From Vanessa cardui (lineage: Eukaryota; Arthropoda; Insecta; Lepidoptera; Nymphalidae): 64,000 nucleotides of DNA. The notes beneath the pieces were generated by a model, which was given only the letters and a program-made list of their open reading frames with translations, did no database searches and was not told the DNA's origin. Location of the stretch: assembly GCF_905220365.1 (NCBI RefSeq), contig NC_061143.1, positions 372,001-436,000 on the forward strand, given 5' to 3'. The position numbers and the translations under genes were made by a program. Shown one piece after another: positions 24,995-36,704 of the stretch (positions within the stretch are counted from its first letter, which is position 1; every line of letters starts with the position of its first letter).

Positions 24995-27900
24995 TTAGAG
25001 GTAGTGCTCGTCGCAGTGCGTGCTGTCCGTAAGGCGGTGGCGCAGCGCGAACGCCGACACCACGCGCGCCACCTGCCACACACACACACAGTAGACATAT
25101 ACAAGAGCGTTCTTAAATCGTGCATATTTGTACCTACGTAAGATGTAATTAGGTTTGATTAGGAAAATGTCTATACTAATGTTCGAAATAGATAATCTTT
25201 ATGTTACTTTTATGGCTTAATTAATGAAACGAATTTGATGAAATTTGATATGCACCAAGTTTACGCAGCAAAAAAGGACGAGTACTCCTTTTTATACCTA
25301 AAATCTATAAAAACTACTATTATAAAGAACAATTTTGTATTTGTATATGTAAAGAATAAACCCATACAGAATAAACACACACATAGGCTGACATACTTGG
25401 ATTATCAGTCGGCGTTTGACAGAGGGCCACTTCATTAATTAATATATAAACTGGAGCAGCTAGATATTCATAGTAGGGCACTATGTATGCTATGAATTAA
25501 AGATTTGTTAAAGAGCCTGAATTGCAGTCGGCACTGGTGTTTCAAGTTGCCAATGCCCGTTCTGGCGGCGTGCCGCGAGGGTCGATATTGGGCCCTCTGT
25601 ATTATTTATATTATACTACACTACAGACATATTTATTGGTATGTTCATAATAGTAAAAAATACTTTATAGTACATAACATTACTCAGCTATCAACAAGTA
25701 ATATAGGGTATTTTTAAAAAATAAAGAGTTACCTTTTTTGTCCTCTTTGTTACCGAACGATAAGATTCTATAAATCAGATTACTTTTTTATTTATCTGAT
25801 CTGTAGTGTCAAATGAGTACCCGGACTAGTCAGGTACTCTCCCATCAATGAGATGGGTGTAACTACTGAATAATCTGTGAAACACTTTCTACCCACTAGG
25901 GGCGTGTGTGAGTAAGGGGGGGCGGCGTACCTCTGCGGGCGAGTCCTCGTGCACGGCGTGGCCGCAGCGCGTCAGCACCTGCATCTGGAAGCGACCTGCG
26001 GGCAGAGCGCTGTGAGTGGGCTGTGTGTGGGGGTGTGGGGGGGGGCGTGTGTGGGGGGCGCACCCTGCATCTGCCCGACGGTGAGGTCGCGGTCGAGCCC
26101 GTCGAGCGAGGCGAGCAGCAGCAGGCGCGGCGCGCGCGCGGCCAGGAAGGCGGCCGACAGCCCGCGGAACCAGCCCGCCCAGTGCCGCTCCGACTCCGCC
26201 AGCCGCACGCGCCACCCGTACCTGCGCCGAGCGTGCACACTGGAGCCCTGCAGCTTGCTGCGACATACTCTAAGGCGCCTCCGAGACACTGACAGCAATC
26301 CGTGTCCGGGAGTGCCTCAGGGCTCACATTTGGAGCCTATTTCATTCCTGACTTTCATTACTGATAGTAATGGAGAAATTGCTAGTATTCCTATCTTGTT
26401 ATTGGCTGACAATATAAAAGATTACAAACCAGCATTTAAAATCAATAAAACAGCCATATTGTATCATATATACAAATATCAATATGACAAATAACTCACA
26501 GAGAGAAGGAAAAAATCACCCATCCTCTAGTTATTAATTTATAAAATCAATAAATAGTAAGAAATAATTAATATTTTTTCATTTCAAGAAACAAAAAGTT
26601 AATCCCCAATATTTGTGTCTAAAACATTCATATCTCAGTATCCATAAAAATATGTAAAGAACATGAAAAGTACATACAAATACATATACAAAAGTGCATG
26701 TACATGAATTTGTAATAACAAATGAAAAATGCATTCACTTCATCCCCCTGTCCTCGTCGAGCGGCTTGGCGAAGTGCGCGACGTCCCCCTCCCCCTCCCC
26801 CTCGCCCTCTCCCTCCCCCTCGCCCTCCTCGGCGATGACGTCAGCGCGCGGCGCGGGCGCCAGCGGCTCGGTGGGCGTCAGCTCGCTCTGGTAGTCCTCC
26901 ACCTCATTGGTGGCCAAACGCCCCGTCGAGCAACTATGAATTCAGTTATGAAGTAGGTAAAGTAAATATTACTTTTAAAACTTTCAGATCAGACACTGTC
27001 AGAACACTGTATATATGTTGGATGACAAAAACTCACTTAATGATTTGACTGGGCATGGACACTCTGGCTGAAGCAACATTTCGCACTTGACCACTTCTCA
27101 CACTGGAAAAATAAAACACAAATTAAGTTAACGAGTGGCAAAATCCGCAGCAGTCTTTTACTTTCTTTTGAATACTATGATAATAATAATGACTTTCTGA
27201 CCAATTTCTAACAGAAACTAAATGAACACAACATATAAATAAACATAAAGACATCTCTCTCTTTTTAAATACAATGCTTGTTCAAGGAATCAGTGATAAT
27301 ATTGAATGTAAGAACTCACCACCACTCTATAGCATGCTCTATACTCTTGAAATGTGTCGGCCGACTGCGTAGGAAGCTTTGCATGCTGGCGAGGGCCTCC
27401 ATTGCTGTGCCTGGAAGAAATATTTTTAAATACTAATATGAATAGCAGAAGTTACATTTAATTTTCATCATATCCAATGTTAAGGAGTGGTATTATATGA
27501 ATTTATATTAAATAAATAAATACAGCAGCTGAGTTGGCATCAAAGCAGGCTACTGGGTCTACTTTACAACAAGATATAAACTATGTATGTTCCAAGACTC
27601 ATGTGTATCAAAAAAACTGCATTGAAATACAACAAACTGTAATATAAGCTTGCTAGCTGCTAAAGAACTCATATTTTACACTGTTTTGTCTATTAATTAT
27701 CACGATTTAGACGACCTCCATGGTCGAGTGGTGTGTACACCGGTTTTCATGGGTACGCCACTCTGAGGTCCCGGGTTCGATTCCCGGCCGAGTCGATGTA
27801 GATTACCATTAGTTTTCTATGTTGTCTTGGGTCTGGGTGATTGTGGTACCGTCGTTACTTCTGATTTCCATAACACAAGTGCTTCAGCTACTTACATTGG

Positions 27901-29122
27901 GATCAGAGTAATGTATGTGATGTTGTCTCATATTTATTTCACAACACTTACCCTCCACCACATCAATAACTGCCACCCCTTGCACAAAGGGCTCAAGAGA
28001 CGGTACATGGGCGGCACGCACAGCTATAGCACCACCCATTGAGTGTCCCAGCAAAATAATCGGAGGCATCTCCTGTCCATACAACTTATGAAGGACTTGT
28101 TCCACATCTCTGTAATTAAATATACATCAAACTTTTAATATTAAATAAGTATTATATAATTGGCATACTCGTTATATACAGTTTATTGACATAAAGGAAA
28201 TCAACAGATTCATGAAAAAATGTGTTACAAATTACAATCAAGTTTTTACTAAAGATTAGATTAATTTTAAAAAATATGTTTACGAGATCTAATTAAATCT
28301 AAATAATAGTGTTTAGTCCTAATAGTAGTTTGCACAAACTAAAGCTTCCTTTCAAGCAATAGCTTCACACCTTCTTAGGACATAAGTTTATAGTGATCAT
28401 GATAGGTCTAAAAAATTGTTTATAGTTAGAAAAAATGTAACTCACTTGACTAAAGTGTCTATACTTAGATCATCTGGGTCCTTAGCTTGAGTCTCTCCGT
28501 GAGCCCGCACATCCAATGATACCACTTGACAGTGTATCATGTTGGTTATTTCTTCCTAAAAATCAATTAAATATATTCATATTTATCATTTATATCTATA
28601 ATTACCTTAAAGTACAGTGAAACTTTATTGCTAATTGATAATATTATTTACTCAAAATATAAATGTCATAAAAGTATAAAGCAAATTGCTGTACCTACTG
28701 TAAATAACGCCCAACTTAAAGCTGAGTAGCCGCCTCCGTGCAACGTCACAATCCTCGGGCGCTGAGGCATGTCGGGCTCCGGCGACAGGTAGACCCTGAA
28801 GATTCCTCCTTCAGTCTCTAAGTCAAGAAATTTCTCGAAGTAGTTTCTCCAAGAAACCGGTGTGTAATCTTTGCGTCGTCCCCCGCTGAAGGGCGCTAGC
28901 CTGTAAGTTATTACAAAGATAACAATATTTTGTGTGTCCATAAACATGGTGGGTAATTGAATATAATCGCTTTATTTGATATTTTTTGCATTTATCCACA
29001 TTATTTATTATTATAATATAAGCAAGAATATAATTAACATTATTTCCTTACTTTGAACTCGAAGTTCTTGGCACCTTTGGTGGCAGTTTATTTTTCATAA
29101 TAGTTTTCTGTAATGCTGACAT
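24995..29122 (-). CDS. PPME1: Protein phosphatase methylesterase 1 (PME-1)
   Basis: Alpha/beta-hydrolase that removes the methyl ester from the C-terminal leucine of the PP2A catalytic subunit. Ten minus-strand exons keep frame: 29122-29052, 28900-28699, 28555-28446, 28109-27952, 27410-27320, 27102-27037, 26933-26739, 26221-26064, 25995-25931, 25072-24995 (stop TAA), encoding 397 residues against about 386 in human PPME1. The start ATG gives MSALQKTIMKNKLPPK, matching the family N-terminus. Catalytic residues are visible: Ser151 in GHSMGG, Asp177 in VIDVVEG and His363 in CGHAVHED. Other signatures are LHGGGYSALSWA, DVRAHGET, WFRGLS and LDRDLTVGQMQG. The exon at 26739-26933 encodes an acidic Glu-Gly repeat where human PME-1 has a Glu-rich loop. 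Introns hold LINE fragments (25378, 26305) and a SINE (27709). Divergent from the zinc-finger gene at 30248. Confidence 0.96.
25378..25640 (+). pseudogene. Decayed non-LTR reverse transcriptase fragment in a PPME1 intron
   Basis: In several frames, broken by stops, the sequence reads YLDYQSAFDR (RT motif with the first catalytic-block Asp), KLEQLDIHSRAL, then SGGVPRGSILGPL, the 'SGVPQGSVLGPLLF' block of LINE reverse transcriptases. Frameshifts and stops show it is dead. Opposite in orientation to the host gene. Confidence 0.75.
26305..26446 (+). pseudogene. Second LINE reverse transcriptase fragment in a PPME1 intron
   Basis: Reads GVPQGSHLEPISFLTFI, then LLLADNIKDYK, corresponding to the GVPQGS...LF and FADD(I/L)KIYK blocks. 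The second Asp of the catalytic FADD is changed to Asn. It contains the same block as the fragment at 25378, so it comes from a separate insertion. Confidence 0.7.
26786..26834 (-). repeat. Coding hexanucleotide microsatellite in PPME1
   Basis: A (CCCTCC/CCCTCG)-type repeat lies inside a PPME1 exon and encodes a run of Glu-Gly dipeptides. Length variation in units of six would keep the frame. Confidence 0.85.
27709..27940 (+). repeat. tRNA-derived SINE (family C) in a PPME1 intron
   Basis: Head 'gacgacctccatggtcgagtgg' and box B 'gggttcgattccc', then a body ending 'catatttattt'. Other copies: 50412 (minus) and 54038 (plus). Its tail ends about 12 bp from the 3' splice donor side of PPME1 exon 4. 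Confidence 0.9.
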
Positions 29123-29349
29123 TTTTTATTCTTTAGTTATAATTCGTCTTTGTATTAGCTAAAGCGTTATAAACCTATATTAGCAATGCAAACAATAACA
29201 TCAACGTGCCGACATTTTACTTTTAACTGTCAATGTCATAATTTTACAACATGTATTGCCAGTTATTTAAAGTGAAAAAATCGAATGGCTTGTTTAGTGA
29301 ATCAAATCATAAGTCTTGGTATTCTCTTTGAAGTTAATAGCAAGGGATG

Positions 29350-30040
29350 CAGTGTTGCCAACTCTACGTCTTTTTACGTAGATCTACGTACTTTAAACCT
29401 TTCTTGCAAACCTACGAACTTTAGTCCCAGAATCTACGTATTTTCTATCAAAATTGTTCAAATTTGCAAAATAGACTGAATGGGCATATTTACCTTTACT
29501 TTCGCAAAAAAAAATCAATAAACGTTCCGTTTCATACTATGTATAAATTTTATTTGCCTGAAAATGATACTATATAATAAAAAAATAATAATATAAATAA
29601 AGTGATGATACTGAAAGTAAACTTGTTTAAATTAACTACAGGTGGTATAAGTTTACCAGAATCTCATGGCAAATAAGCCAAACTTTATACACAAATATAT
29701 TAAAATCCATTCATTATTTAACCTTATTTATTTCATACCCTATGTGCAAATATATAAATATCTATATAAATAAATGATTTTATATTTGCCATGAGATTCT
29801 GGTAGAGCTATAATTCATAGATTTTTTGTTTGCTCACAGTAATTTATTTTTAAATTTATTGTTTGTATTTTAGGGTAATATAAATTGTCGTTTTATTTAC
29901 TTTTACCTACCCTACTCTCTTAATTTCACTAAGAAAAAAAGTACGTAGATCTACGTATTTTCTATATGGCAATTTCACATTTCTACATAATTTTCTTTAT
30001 CTGACCTACGCCTTTTTAAAAATCCGAGTTGGCAACACTG
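29350..30040. mobile_element. hAT-type MITE between PPME1 and the zinc-finger gene
   Basis: 691 bp element with perfect 15-bp terminal inverted repeats, CAGTGTTGCCAACTC at 29350-29364 and GAGTTGGCAACACTG at 30026-30040. It is flanked by an exact 8-bp duplication AAGGGATG at 29342-29349 and 30041-30048, as expected for hAT transposition. Subterminal palindromes 'acgtagatctacgta' occur near both ends, and an internal perfect 22-bp inverted repeat lies at 29654-29675 and 29783-29804. No transposase is encoded, so it is non-autonomous. It sits in the divergent 5' region of two genes. Confidence 0.93.
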
Positions 30041-30247
30041 AAGGGATGTAGCAACTTCAAAATGGCTGTCAAGTTGACACAAAAACATTTACAAATCAAC
30101 GACGAACTAAAATCGGCTTCGATGCATGTTATTGCATCGTTATTAGCTATCAAATATTAATTTAATTATAAATTGGAGAAAACTATTAAAGTCTGCATAA
30201 ATCAATTTTTAGTCTACAGGTTTAAATGTTGTGAGAATATAAAAGTT

Positions 30248-33200
30248 ATGATGAAGTCGATGGATTTTAAAAACATATGCCGTATTTGTCTCGAATCAAA
30301 TAAACAAACGTTTGATATTTATAATAGTTATTATGCTAAAAAAAAAGTTTTATACTGCGAGATGTTATCAAATTGCACTAAACTACGAGTATGTTGTTTG
30401 ATAAATATTATACTATATTTATTTTATTGAAATGACTATTTCTCATTTGTAAGTTATACATTTTTCAGCCTTTGGAAAGAGACGGTCTACCGCGCCTTAT
30501 ATGTAAGGATTGTAGTCGCCAATTAAAGCGAACATATGCCTTTAATAAACAATGTGAAAATAGTGAAAAAACTTTAAGATCCTATTTAAAAAATCCATTG
30601 TATCACACATCAGTTAACGAAAGTCTTATTGAAATTAATATTGACGATATAAAGACAGAAAATATTGATGTCAAAGAGGAGAATACAGAATTAACACACA
30701 AACACAATCGAACAACATTTGATCTAAAAGAAGGTAAAATAATTTTATGTTTTAATCCATCAGCAAGGAAATTTGATATTCAAAGACACTTAATATCACA
30801 TATTTCTTTAATTCCATATTGTAAAAAAACACAGACTGTACTTGGCTTTTAATTTAATTTTAACTCATAGTGGTAATATCTTCATCCATATTTATTTTAA
30901 TTTTATTAATGATTTGAGTTGACAATAAGAATCTTATGCATAATATGTAAAACACATATGATCACATCTCACATGTCTCATGCTATTTTAAGACACATAT
31001 ACAAGTTGTTACTTATTAACTATAAAGCTTTTTATGGCTACTTGAAAGTTAACCTCTAAAGTTACTGGTAATTTAATTAGTAGTTCCAGTAAATAAATGT
31101 GTTTTTAATAAATGGGATGTTTTTAGAATATTAAATGAATGAATGTGTTGTATAGTCTCCATACTATACATGAACTATATGTAATATGCATTTACTACTT
31201 ACTACTATTTATTATTTGCAGAAAAATTAAATGATGATGAAGATGACAGCGGTTGGGATGCAGATGACGACAATGTTATACTCGGTCAGATTAAACAGAA
31301 AAAAAGTTTTACCGGTAATTGATATACAAAACATTATAGTTATTTCCCACTTCTAGGCTTATGTAAAACTATCCATTTTCTATAAATAATTGTATAATGT
31401 GTCCGATATGGCCATAACTGGTCAGTTATTATTTAAATTACTAGCCCATATTTATTTATTATGTAAGGCTACTTAAATACTACTCTTTATATATGATTAC
31501 AGAACCACTTCAAACTGACAACAATATAGAATCAAGGACATGGGGTATAGAGCTAGAAAATGGGACTGAACAGAAACCTAAAAAAAATGTAGATGGTAAA
31601 TATAAGAGCAAATTATTTTTATAGTTTAATTCATAATTTGCATTTATATAATTTAATATGAACATTCTTATTTCCAGATGTATTGGTGGAAAGAAAAAAA
31701 TTGAGCAAAAGTAAAATCAGGGAAAAAATAGGTAATAAATATGTTACACAATTAACTTGTATTGGCTCAATTATGGTCAAAAGCTTTACCTCCATAAAAC
31801 GGACAGAGCTTACTTACTTTTGAGCTTACTCTGCCATTTTAATAGGACTAGTATGGGAAGCTGCAAGGCAGTAGCTTCTCATAATTGCATTATTTAATAA
31901 GCACTTTATTCCTTACTAATATTCAATATCATAGATTTAGGAATGTCGCTATAGATGCGCTTTGCCAGCAATGCAAAATTAATATACATAATTTTTAAAT
32001 ATGGCACTATATGGCACCTTATTTTATTCCTATTCTATGCAAATATTTTTGCAAGACATTGCATTACCAGCATTATTAGAAAAAAACTCATTTCCAAACC
32101 CTGAAAGGAGAAACAATAATTACTCAGTTCAGTGAATGTATATGTGGGTTGTCACCAGGGGTTATAACCTGTGGCTCCGTGCTTGCAGAGCCCGTGGTGC
32201 ACCAGTGCGACGTGTGCGGCAAGTGCCTCAGCACCAAGAGCAACCTGAAGGCGCACAAGATCTGCCACACCAACCTGCGGCCCTTCCGCTGCGACGACTG
32301 CCCCGCCACATTCAGGTCTGTCAGCGTCTTTGTTTTTCTAATATCTTCATCAGCTGGTTTAAAAAAACTTTCGTTATAGTTATATAGTAGTAAATCTTGT
32401 GTTAAAACTGCCATCTCAAATAAGTAGTCATTCCACCTTGCCTGAAGACTGGTCTTCTTAAGATCTCTCAAGGTCTTATCTTCAAAGGCTCATCGAAACA
32501 GATCTGCAGCAGGTAAGACCCCTGCCAGATTAGTTCAGTTCGTTGTTGTTTACAATTTTTGGAATAGAATTAAAATATCTGTCAAAATATTAAGCGTAAA
32601 TAATTTATTACCATTTTGTGCCATGCTCAAGATTAGTCCTTCTATTCGGCATTGGTGTTACAACTGCAGAGTCCATTGACGTGTGTGTGTGTGTCTCCTG
32701 GCCGGTTTCGGCTATGGCGACTGTTATTCTAGACAAATACAGTAAGAAATTACGTAAAAGTAAAAGTTACTTAGTATGTGAGAGCTCCGTTGTTCTGTTA
32801 TCTGATGTGCTCTAATGTGACTTATGTACCTCTTGTTAATAAGGGTACGACCGCATTTCGGGCATGTTAAAACCCCGTCAACGTGCTTAAAGACCATGGC
32901 AGCTGGTTGTCGGGCCTTTAACTCATCTCTCTTCCTGTCAAGGTCTCGGCAACTTTCTACCTCGAATTGACGTATAAGTTTGTCGGACGAACACGGTCTA
33001 ATTAGTGGTCACTGGTTTCAAGCCTGTTGGTAACTGAGACGTGACGCCGGTTGCAGAGGTTACAGCGCCCTGTTCCAGCACCGCAAGGTCCACTCGGGCG
33101 CGCAGTCCTACCACTGCGAGTACTGCTCCAAGCCCTTCCGACGCCGCACGGGACTCATCAACCACATCCGCGCACACACAGGTGCCTCGCTGCATGTTAT

Positions 33201-34394
33201 ATCGACCAACCACTCATTATTATTTGCACATTGGCCTATTTATAACATTTTGCTTAATAATAAATGATTAGGAGAAAAGTTGCACAGCTGTACCATCTGC
33301 TTCAAGAATTTCGTGCAGAAGGCGCAACTGTCGACGCACATGAAGCGCCACAAGGGAGACAAGAGCTACCTCTGCCAGGAGTGCGGGAAAGGTAATTGCA
33401 GAACGACCCCCCCCCCCCTTCCGTTCGCTGGAGACTTAGAACAACAACAACAACAGCCTGTAAATTCCCACTGCTGGGCTAAAGGCCTCTTCTCCCTTTG
33501 TGGAGAAGGTTTGGAACATATTCCACCACGCTGTTCCAATGCGGGTTGGTGGAATACACATGTGCTAGAATTTCTATGAAATTTGTCACATGCAGGTTTC
33601 CTCACGATGTTTTCCTTCAGCGCTGAGCACGAGACGAATTATAAAGACAAATTAAGCACAGGAATCAGCGGTGCTTGCCTGGGTTTGAACCCGCAGTCAT
33701 CGGTTAAGATGCACGCGTCCTAACCACTGGGCCATCTCGACTCAACAGCTCGCTGGGGACTTGACAATTTCATACTGGAATATGGAATGGATATATTTGT
33801 GTTAACTTAATCTTTACTCAGGTTTCTCCGTAAAGTCCGACTTGACGGTCCACCAACGCACACACAACGGAGAGAAGCCCTACGCCTGCCACCTCTGCGA
33901 GAAGACCTTCGCGACCTCCGGCAACCTCTCGATACACGTGCGGATACACAACAAGGAAGTCAAGTGAGTGGCTACTGCAGCACGAGTGAGGCATAGGGCG
34001 CGTTAGGGCAGCGACGTAACCGGCGGCGGCCCGCAGGTACACGTGCGGCGAGTGCGGGCGCGGCTTCGTGACGTACAGCTCGTACGCCGTGCACGTGAAG
34101 CGGCACCGCGGCCAGCGCGACCACCGCTGCGACTGCGGCAAGACCTTCTACACGTCGTCGGCGCTCAAGCAGCACCGCGTCGTGCACAGCGGCCTCAAGC
34201 GCTACCAGTGCAAGCTGTGCGAGCGCCGCTTCGCGCAGCCCAGCCACCTCACGCGCCACTTCCGCCGCGACCACGCGCCGCCCGACGCGCCGCTGCCGCC
34301 GCCGCACAGCTTCCGCCGCGTGCTCTCCGACGCCGACCTCGCGCCCGCCGCGCCGCGCCCCGCACCGCCCCCACCCGCGCCCGCGCTGCCCTAG
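30248..34394 (+). CDS. ZAD-domain C2H2 zinc-finger transcription factor
   Basis: Insect-type nuclear regulator with an N-terminal ZAD and C-terminal C2H2 fingers. Ten exons keep frame: 30248-30388, 30469-30733, 31223-31315, 31503-31595, 31678-31731, 32189-32315, 33057-33181, 33272-33391, 33822-33963, 34037-34394 (stop TAG), about 505 residues. The ZAD uses CRICLES and LICKDCSRQLKR. An acidic, Lys-rich linker follows. Nine fingers run from CDVCGKCLSTKSNLKAH to CKLCERRFAQPSHLTRH. Finger 8 reads CDCGKTFYTSSALKQH, with one residue instead of two between its cysteines. The C-terminus is Ala/Pro-rich. Starts at 30248, 30251 or 30260 are all close to the ZAD, and an in-frame ATG at 30173 is also possible. 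ZAD fingers are a lineage-expanded family, so no ortholog name is given. An intron holds a SINE. Confidence 0.9.
33439..33745 (-). repeat. tRNA-derived SINE (family A) in a zinc-finger gene intron
   Basis: Near-full-length reverse copy from (CAA)n at about 33440 to 'taaccactgggccatctcgactc'. Lies in the intron between the exons ending at 33391 and starting at 33822. Confidence 0.92.
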
Positions 34395-34733
34395 CCGCGC
34401 CGCGCCCCGCCCCGCCCCCCCGGCGCCCGCGCCGCCCGACGCGCCGCTGCCGCCGCCGCACAGCTTCCGCCGCGTGCTCTCCGACGCCGACCTCGCGCCC
34501 GCCGCGCCGCGCCCCGCACCGCCCCCACCCGCGCCCGCGCTGCCCTAGCCGCGCCGCGCCCCGCCCCGCCCCCCCGGCGCCCGCGCCGCCCGACGCGCCG
34601 CTGCCGCCGCCGCACAGCTTCCGCCGCGTGCTCTCCGACGCCGACCTCGCGCCCGCCGCGCCGCGCCCCGCACCGCCCCCACCCGCGCCCGCGCTGCCCT
34701 AGCCGCGCCGCGCCCCCGACCCGCCCCGCCGCA
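34272..34733 (+). repeat. 154-bp tandem repeat, three copies, overlapping the zinc-finger gene stop
   Basis: Repeat landmarks 'gcgccgctgccgccgccgca' start at 34287, 34441 and 34595, a constant spacing of 154 bp. The unit includes the last about 108 bp of coding sequence, the TAG stop and about 46 bp of 3' UTR. Only the first copy is translated, because its stop precedes the others. Very GC-rich, so long chance open frames appear on both strands here. Confidence 0.93.
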
Positions 34734-34967
34734 CCGGCGCCGCCGCTGGCCTAGCCGCGCCGCGCCGCCGCCGACCTGGCGCCCGCCGCGCCGGCGCCGC
34801 CGCCTACCTCAACCCGCTAGACCGAATGGAACCTAATCAAATGAAATCGACTAATTCTCGTCACAAGATATTGATATATTTGTATTATTTATTTCGACTC
34901 GAATAATTATTAAGTATTATGTTAGGATAGAACAGAGAATGATTAAATGTATACACTATTTAAGAGA

Positions 34968-34973
34968 AATAAA
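34968..34973 (+). terminator. Polyadenylation signal AATAAA of the zinc-finger gene
   Basis: Canonical AATAAA about 575 nt after the stop codon, in AT-rich sequence after the GC-rich repeat. Confidence 0.6.
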
Positions 34974-35668
34974 ATTTTTACGAACTTTTCACGTGCGGTT
35001 TTATTTTAACTAGTACGTATACATGTATCTCAGTATAAATCACCTCCATCCACACAGTACTCGGTCGCAAATAGCGTCGTTAGGCGTTAAACACGCATTG
35101 ATTACTCGTGGGCAAAGATTTAAATCGTCAGATGCGCCCTCGTCTTGAAAAACTGAAATAATTGTTACAATGCGTGTGTCGACAAGTCGCTTACGATGGC
35201 TCACGCGTTCACACGTGCGTGCGAAGTACGGTCAACAAATTCATCAAATTGCAAAATGTAAGAAATTAGGTTGTTAATGGAAATAATTTATAAAAATTGC
35301 AAAAATAAAACACGTTATTAATAAACCATTTTATATCATATAATTGTACTATAAAAAAATATTTTTTTTTTTACATACGCATACACATGTTATTACATAA
35401 TAATAATATTCATGAAATAAAATTAATTTATCATACTTTTGCCAGTTTGATCTCTTAACATTTTTATGAATATGATGAAGGCGTACATCAGCATAGCATT
35501 TCATTACGAACTTTATTAATTGTATCTTATGGTTCCAAGTTTGTTATGTTATGTTTTTGTGTTGTTTTTGGTTACTCATTAAAGCGCTGCAACATTTTTG
35601 ACAATGAATTTTTTTAATCCTTTTTCTATCGACCCACCCTGATATATCCGACAATTTGCTGTGAGATC

Positions 35669-36660
35669 TCACTCATACTCATAATAAAATTGATAGAATA
35701 TCATTGTTAATTTGACATTGTTCATCCTCAGAATCAGTGTCGCGGAACTCTGACGTGGACTTAAAAGAGCTGATGAAATGGCTATTGAAAAATGGTCTAT
35801 AGGCGAGCAAATTCCCTCAAATTGCTCAGTAGTAGGGTTGTTATTGTGGCCAACGTGTTGCCTGATAAGTCCGAAGAAAAGTTGTATATGGTCTTGACTT
35901 AACTTGTATGTAGACAAGTAATTCATTACTTTATTTTTTTTAATCAATTCCGCGTATAAATACTTCAAACTTTGATTGTCTATCAAAAAAGCAAGAAATC
36001 CCATTTTGCTCTCGTGACGGGTGTTTTATTGATAGTTAATTTTATTCTATTTCCTCTAATTCTTTTCACTTTGTTGTAAATTTTAGGCGACTTTATGTAA
36101 ACTTATGCTTCATTCAGAAAGTTAATTATCTCAGTTTCATTTTCTTCACTAAGTGGTCGTTTAAATCCTTGTTTATAGGTGTTTGAATTTAAGATGTCAA
36201 ATCAATTTTTAAACATTTCGATAAATTATACAGTAGCTTCAATATCTTTGATACTACTTCCATTAAGCAGGTCTGCACATAAGATCAGCGACTTTGCTAC
36301 ACTTCGACTCAATAATAGTTGCTAGGTTAACTTTCATAATTAGGTTTCGAAAAGATATATGACGTACGATCAATTTGTTTGCAAACTTGAAGCCCTCATT
36401 CTCTTGATGTTTTTGCAATTGGACCTACAACCATGCAACGCGATCACCGTTACTAAATAAAACGTTTTTTGATTCGAAAGTATTCCTCACCAGTCTGAGC
36501 ATATGACATGCATCAAATACAACAGCCACTTTTTCGATTTTGAACACCGGTTGAGGAAAAGTGGTTATTAAATTAATTTGCTGAACAACCATCAAAAGTG
36601 AGAGCAACAATATCGACACCAACGTCGTAACACTCTAAGGCACTTATTGGCAGCCGGTGA
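35669..36660 (-). pseudogene. Broken P-like transposase catalytic and C-terminal region
   Basis: On the minus strand, blocks occur in different frames: LECYDVGVDIVALTFDGCSAN, then after a frameshift VAVVFDACHMLRLVRNTF, both typical of the P/THAP9 RNase H-like domain. Downstream are YKLSQDHIQLFFGLIRQ and HNNNPTTEQF, the conserved P-transposase C-terminal block. The stretch 36005-36420 is too decayed to read. The first part of the catalytic domain is missing between this and the THAP ORF. Confidence 0.75.
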
Positions 36661-36704
36661 ATAATAATGTGAGATCGCGCAGGATTTTTTCACAGACGTC
36701 GGAT

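Noticed and set aside
25889..26494. Several overlapping open frames of 85-181 codons on both strands
   Set aside because: They overlap PPME1 exons 8 and 9 (26221-26064, 25995-25931) in wrong frames or read through GC-rich introns; only the PPME1 frame has conserved motifs and splice sites.
34043..34702. 219-codon plus-strand frame
   Set aside because: Wrong-frame reading of the last zinc-finger exon and the 154-bp GC-rich tandem repeat.
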